Shown here: positions 63,771 to 64,000 of the stretch, piece by piece
Numbering within the stretch: the first letter of the stretch is position 1
Layout of the letters: every line of letters starts with the position of its first letter
Source: Basidiobolus meristosporus CBS 931.73
Lineage: Eukaryota > Basidiobolomycota > Basidiobolomycetes > Basidiobolales > Basidiobolaceae
Length of the DNA stretch: 64,000 nt
Assembly: GCA_002104905.1 (NCBI GenBank)
Contig: MCFE01000173.1
Location: 79,280-143,279, forward strand
Direction: 5' to 3'
Notes under the pieces: generated by a model
The model's input: the letters and a program-made list of their open reading frames with translations, nothing else
Databases searched by the model: none
Told to the model about the DNA's origin: nothing
Program-made: the position numbers and the translations under genes

Positions 63771-64000
63771 TTAGGGTTAGGGTTAGGGTTAGGGTTAGGG
63801 TTAGGGTTAGGGTTAGGGTTAGGGTTAGGGTTAGGGTTAGGGTTAGGGTTAGGGTTAGGGTTAGGGTTAGGGTTAGGGTTAGGGTTAGGGTTAGGGTTAG
63901 GGTTAGGGTTAGGTTAGGGTTAGGGTTAGGGTTAGGGTTAGGGTTAGGGTTAGGGTTAGGGTTAGGGTTAGGGTTAGGGTTAGGGTTAGGGTTAGGGTAG
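63771..64000 (+). repeat. Telomere, (TTAGGG)n
   Basis: About 38 units of TTAGGG run 5' to 3' toward the right end, the G-rich strand orientation of a true chromosome end. One 5-base unit (TTAGG) occurs near 63908-63914, and the window ends TTAGGGTAG. No gene; the glycine-leucine frame in this stretch is an artefact. Confidence 0.97.

Noticed and set aside
63696-63917. Glycine-leucine repeat protein frame
   Set aside because: It is the telomere repeat read in one frame; all three frames of TTAGGG are open.

Overview
The window is the end of a fungal chromosome. The last 230 bases are (TTAGGG)n telomere and the flank is packed with retroelements. Short spliceosomal introns (56-74 bp, GT-AG), a Rad4/XPC gene, a Rho GTPase, a Pho80/Pcl-type cyclin and Plavaka/Tnp2 DNA transposons point to a filamentous fungus with many transposons. 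Thirteen introns in the Rad4 gene and Plavaka elements, which are best known from Agaricomycetes, favour a basidiomycete. I cannot exclude a transposon-rich ascomycete.

Layout. (1) 1-32.2 kb is a nested retroelement graveyard with almost no CpG. It holds two partial copies of one Ty3/gypsy family (gypsy-1, LTR about 368 bp), pieces of a second gypsy family (gypsy-2), a decayed Ty1/copia family whose primer-binding site matches the anticodon region of initiator tRNA-Met, two families of solo LTR with intact target duplications (LTR-Z, 5 bp; LTR-Y, 4 bp), a 732-bp foldback element, and a Plavaka/CACTA-like transposon. (2) 32.2-56.7 kb is a CpG-containing gene island with Rad4 (-), a Rho GTPase (+), a cyclin (+), a hydrophobic-hairpin protein of unknown function (+), a conserved membrane-anchored unknown (-) and a guanine deaminase with a signal peptide (-). 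Long spacers separate the genes, and the 49.8-54.0 kb stretch is AT-rich and nearly gene-free. (3) 56.7-63.8 kb is subtelomeric: three non-LTR retrotransposons (LINEs) in the same orientation, 3' ends toward the centromere, each ending in TTAGGG-like sequence on the + strand. The middle one (58.6-63.0 kb) has both open frames intact. (4) 63,771-64,000 is telomere.

The most interesting system is the telomeric LINE cluster. An apurinic-endonuclease-type LINE has ORF1 and ORF2 in one frame, separated by a single UGA-CUA, a known leaky stop context. It is nearly free of CpG, and its 3' end is shared with a diverged copy that has an ORF1 end but no reverse transcriptase and is cut off by the telomere. 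This resembles the Drosophila HeT-A/TART arrangement. The five recognisable gene-island families have core cellular roles and show no sign of working together as a cluster.
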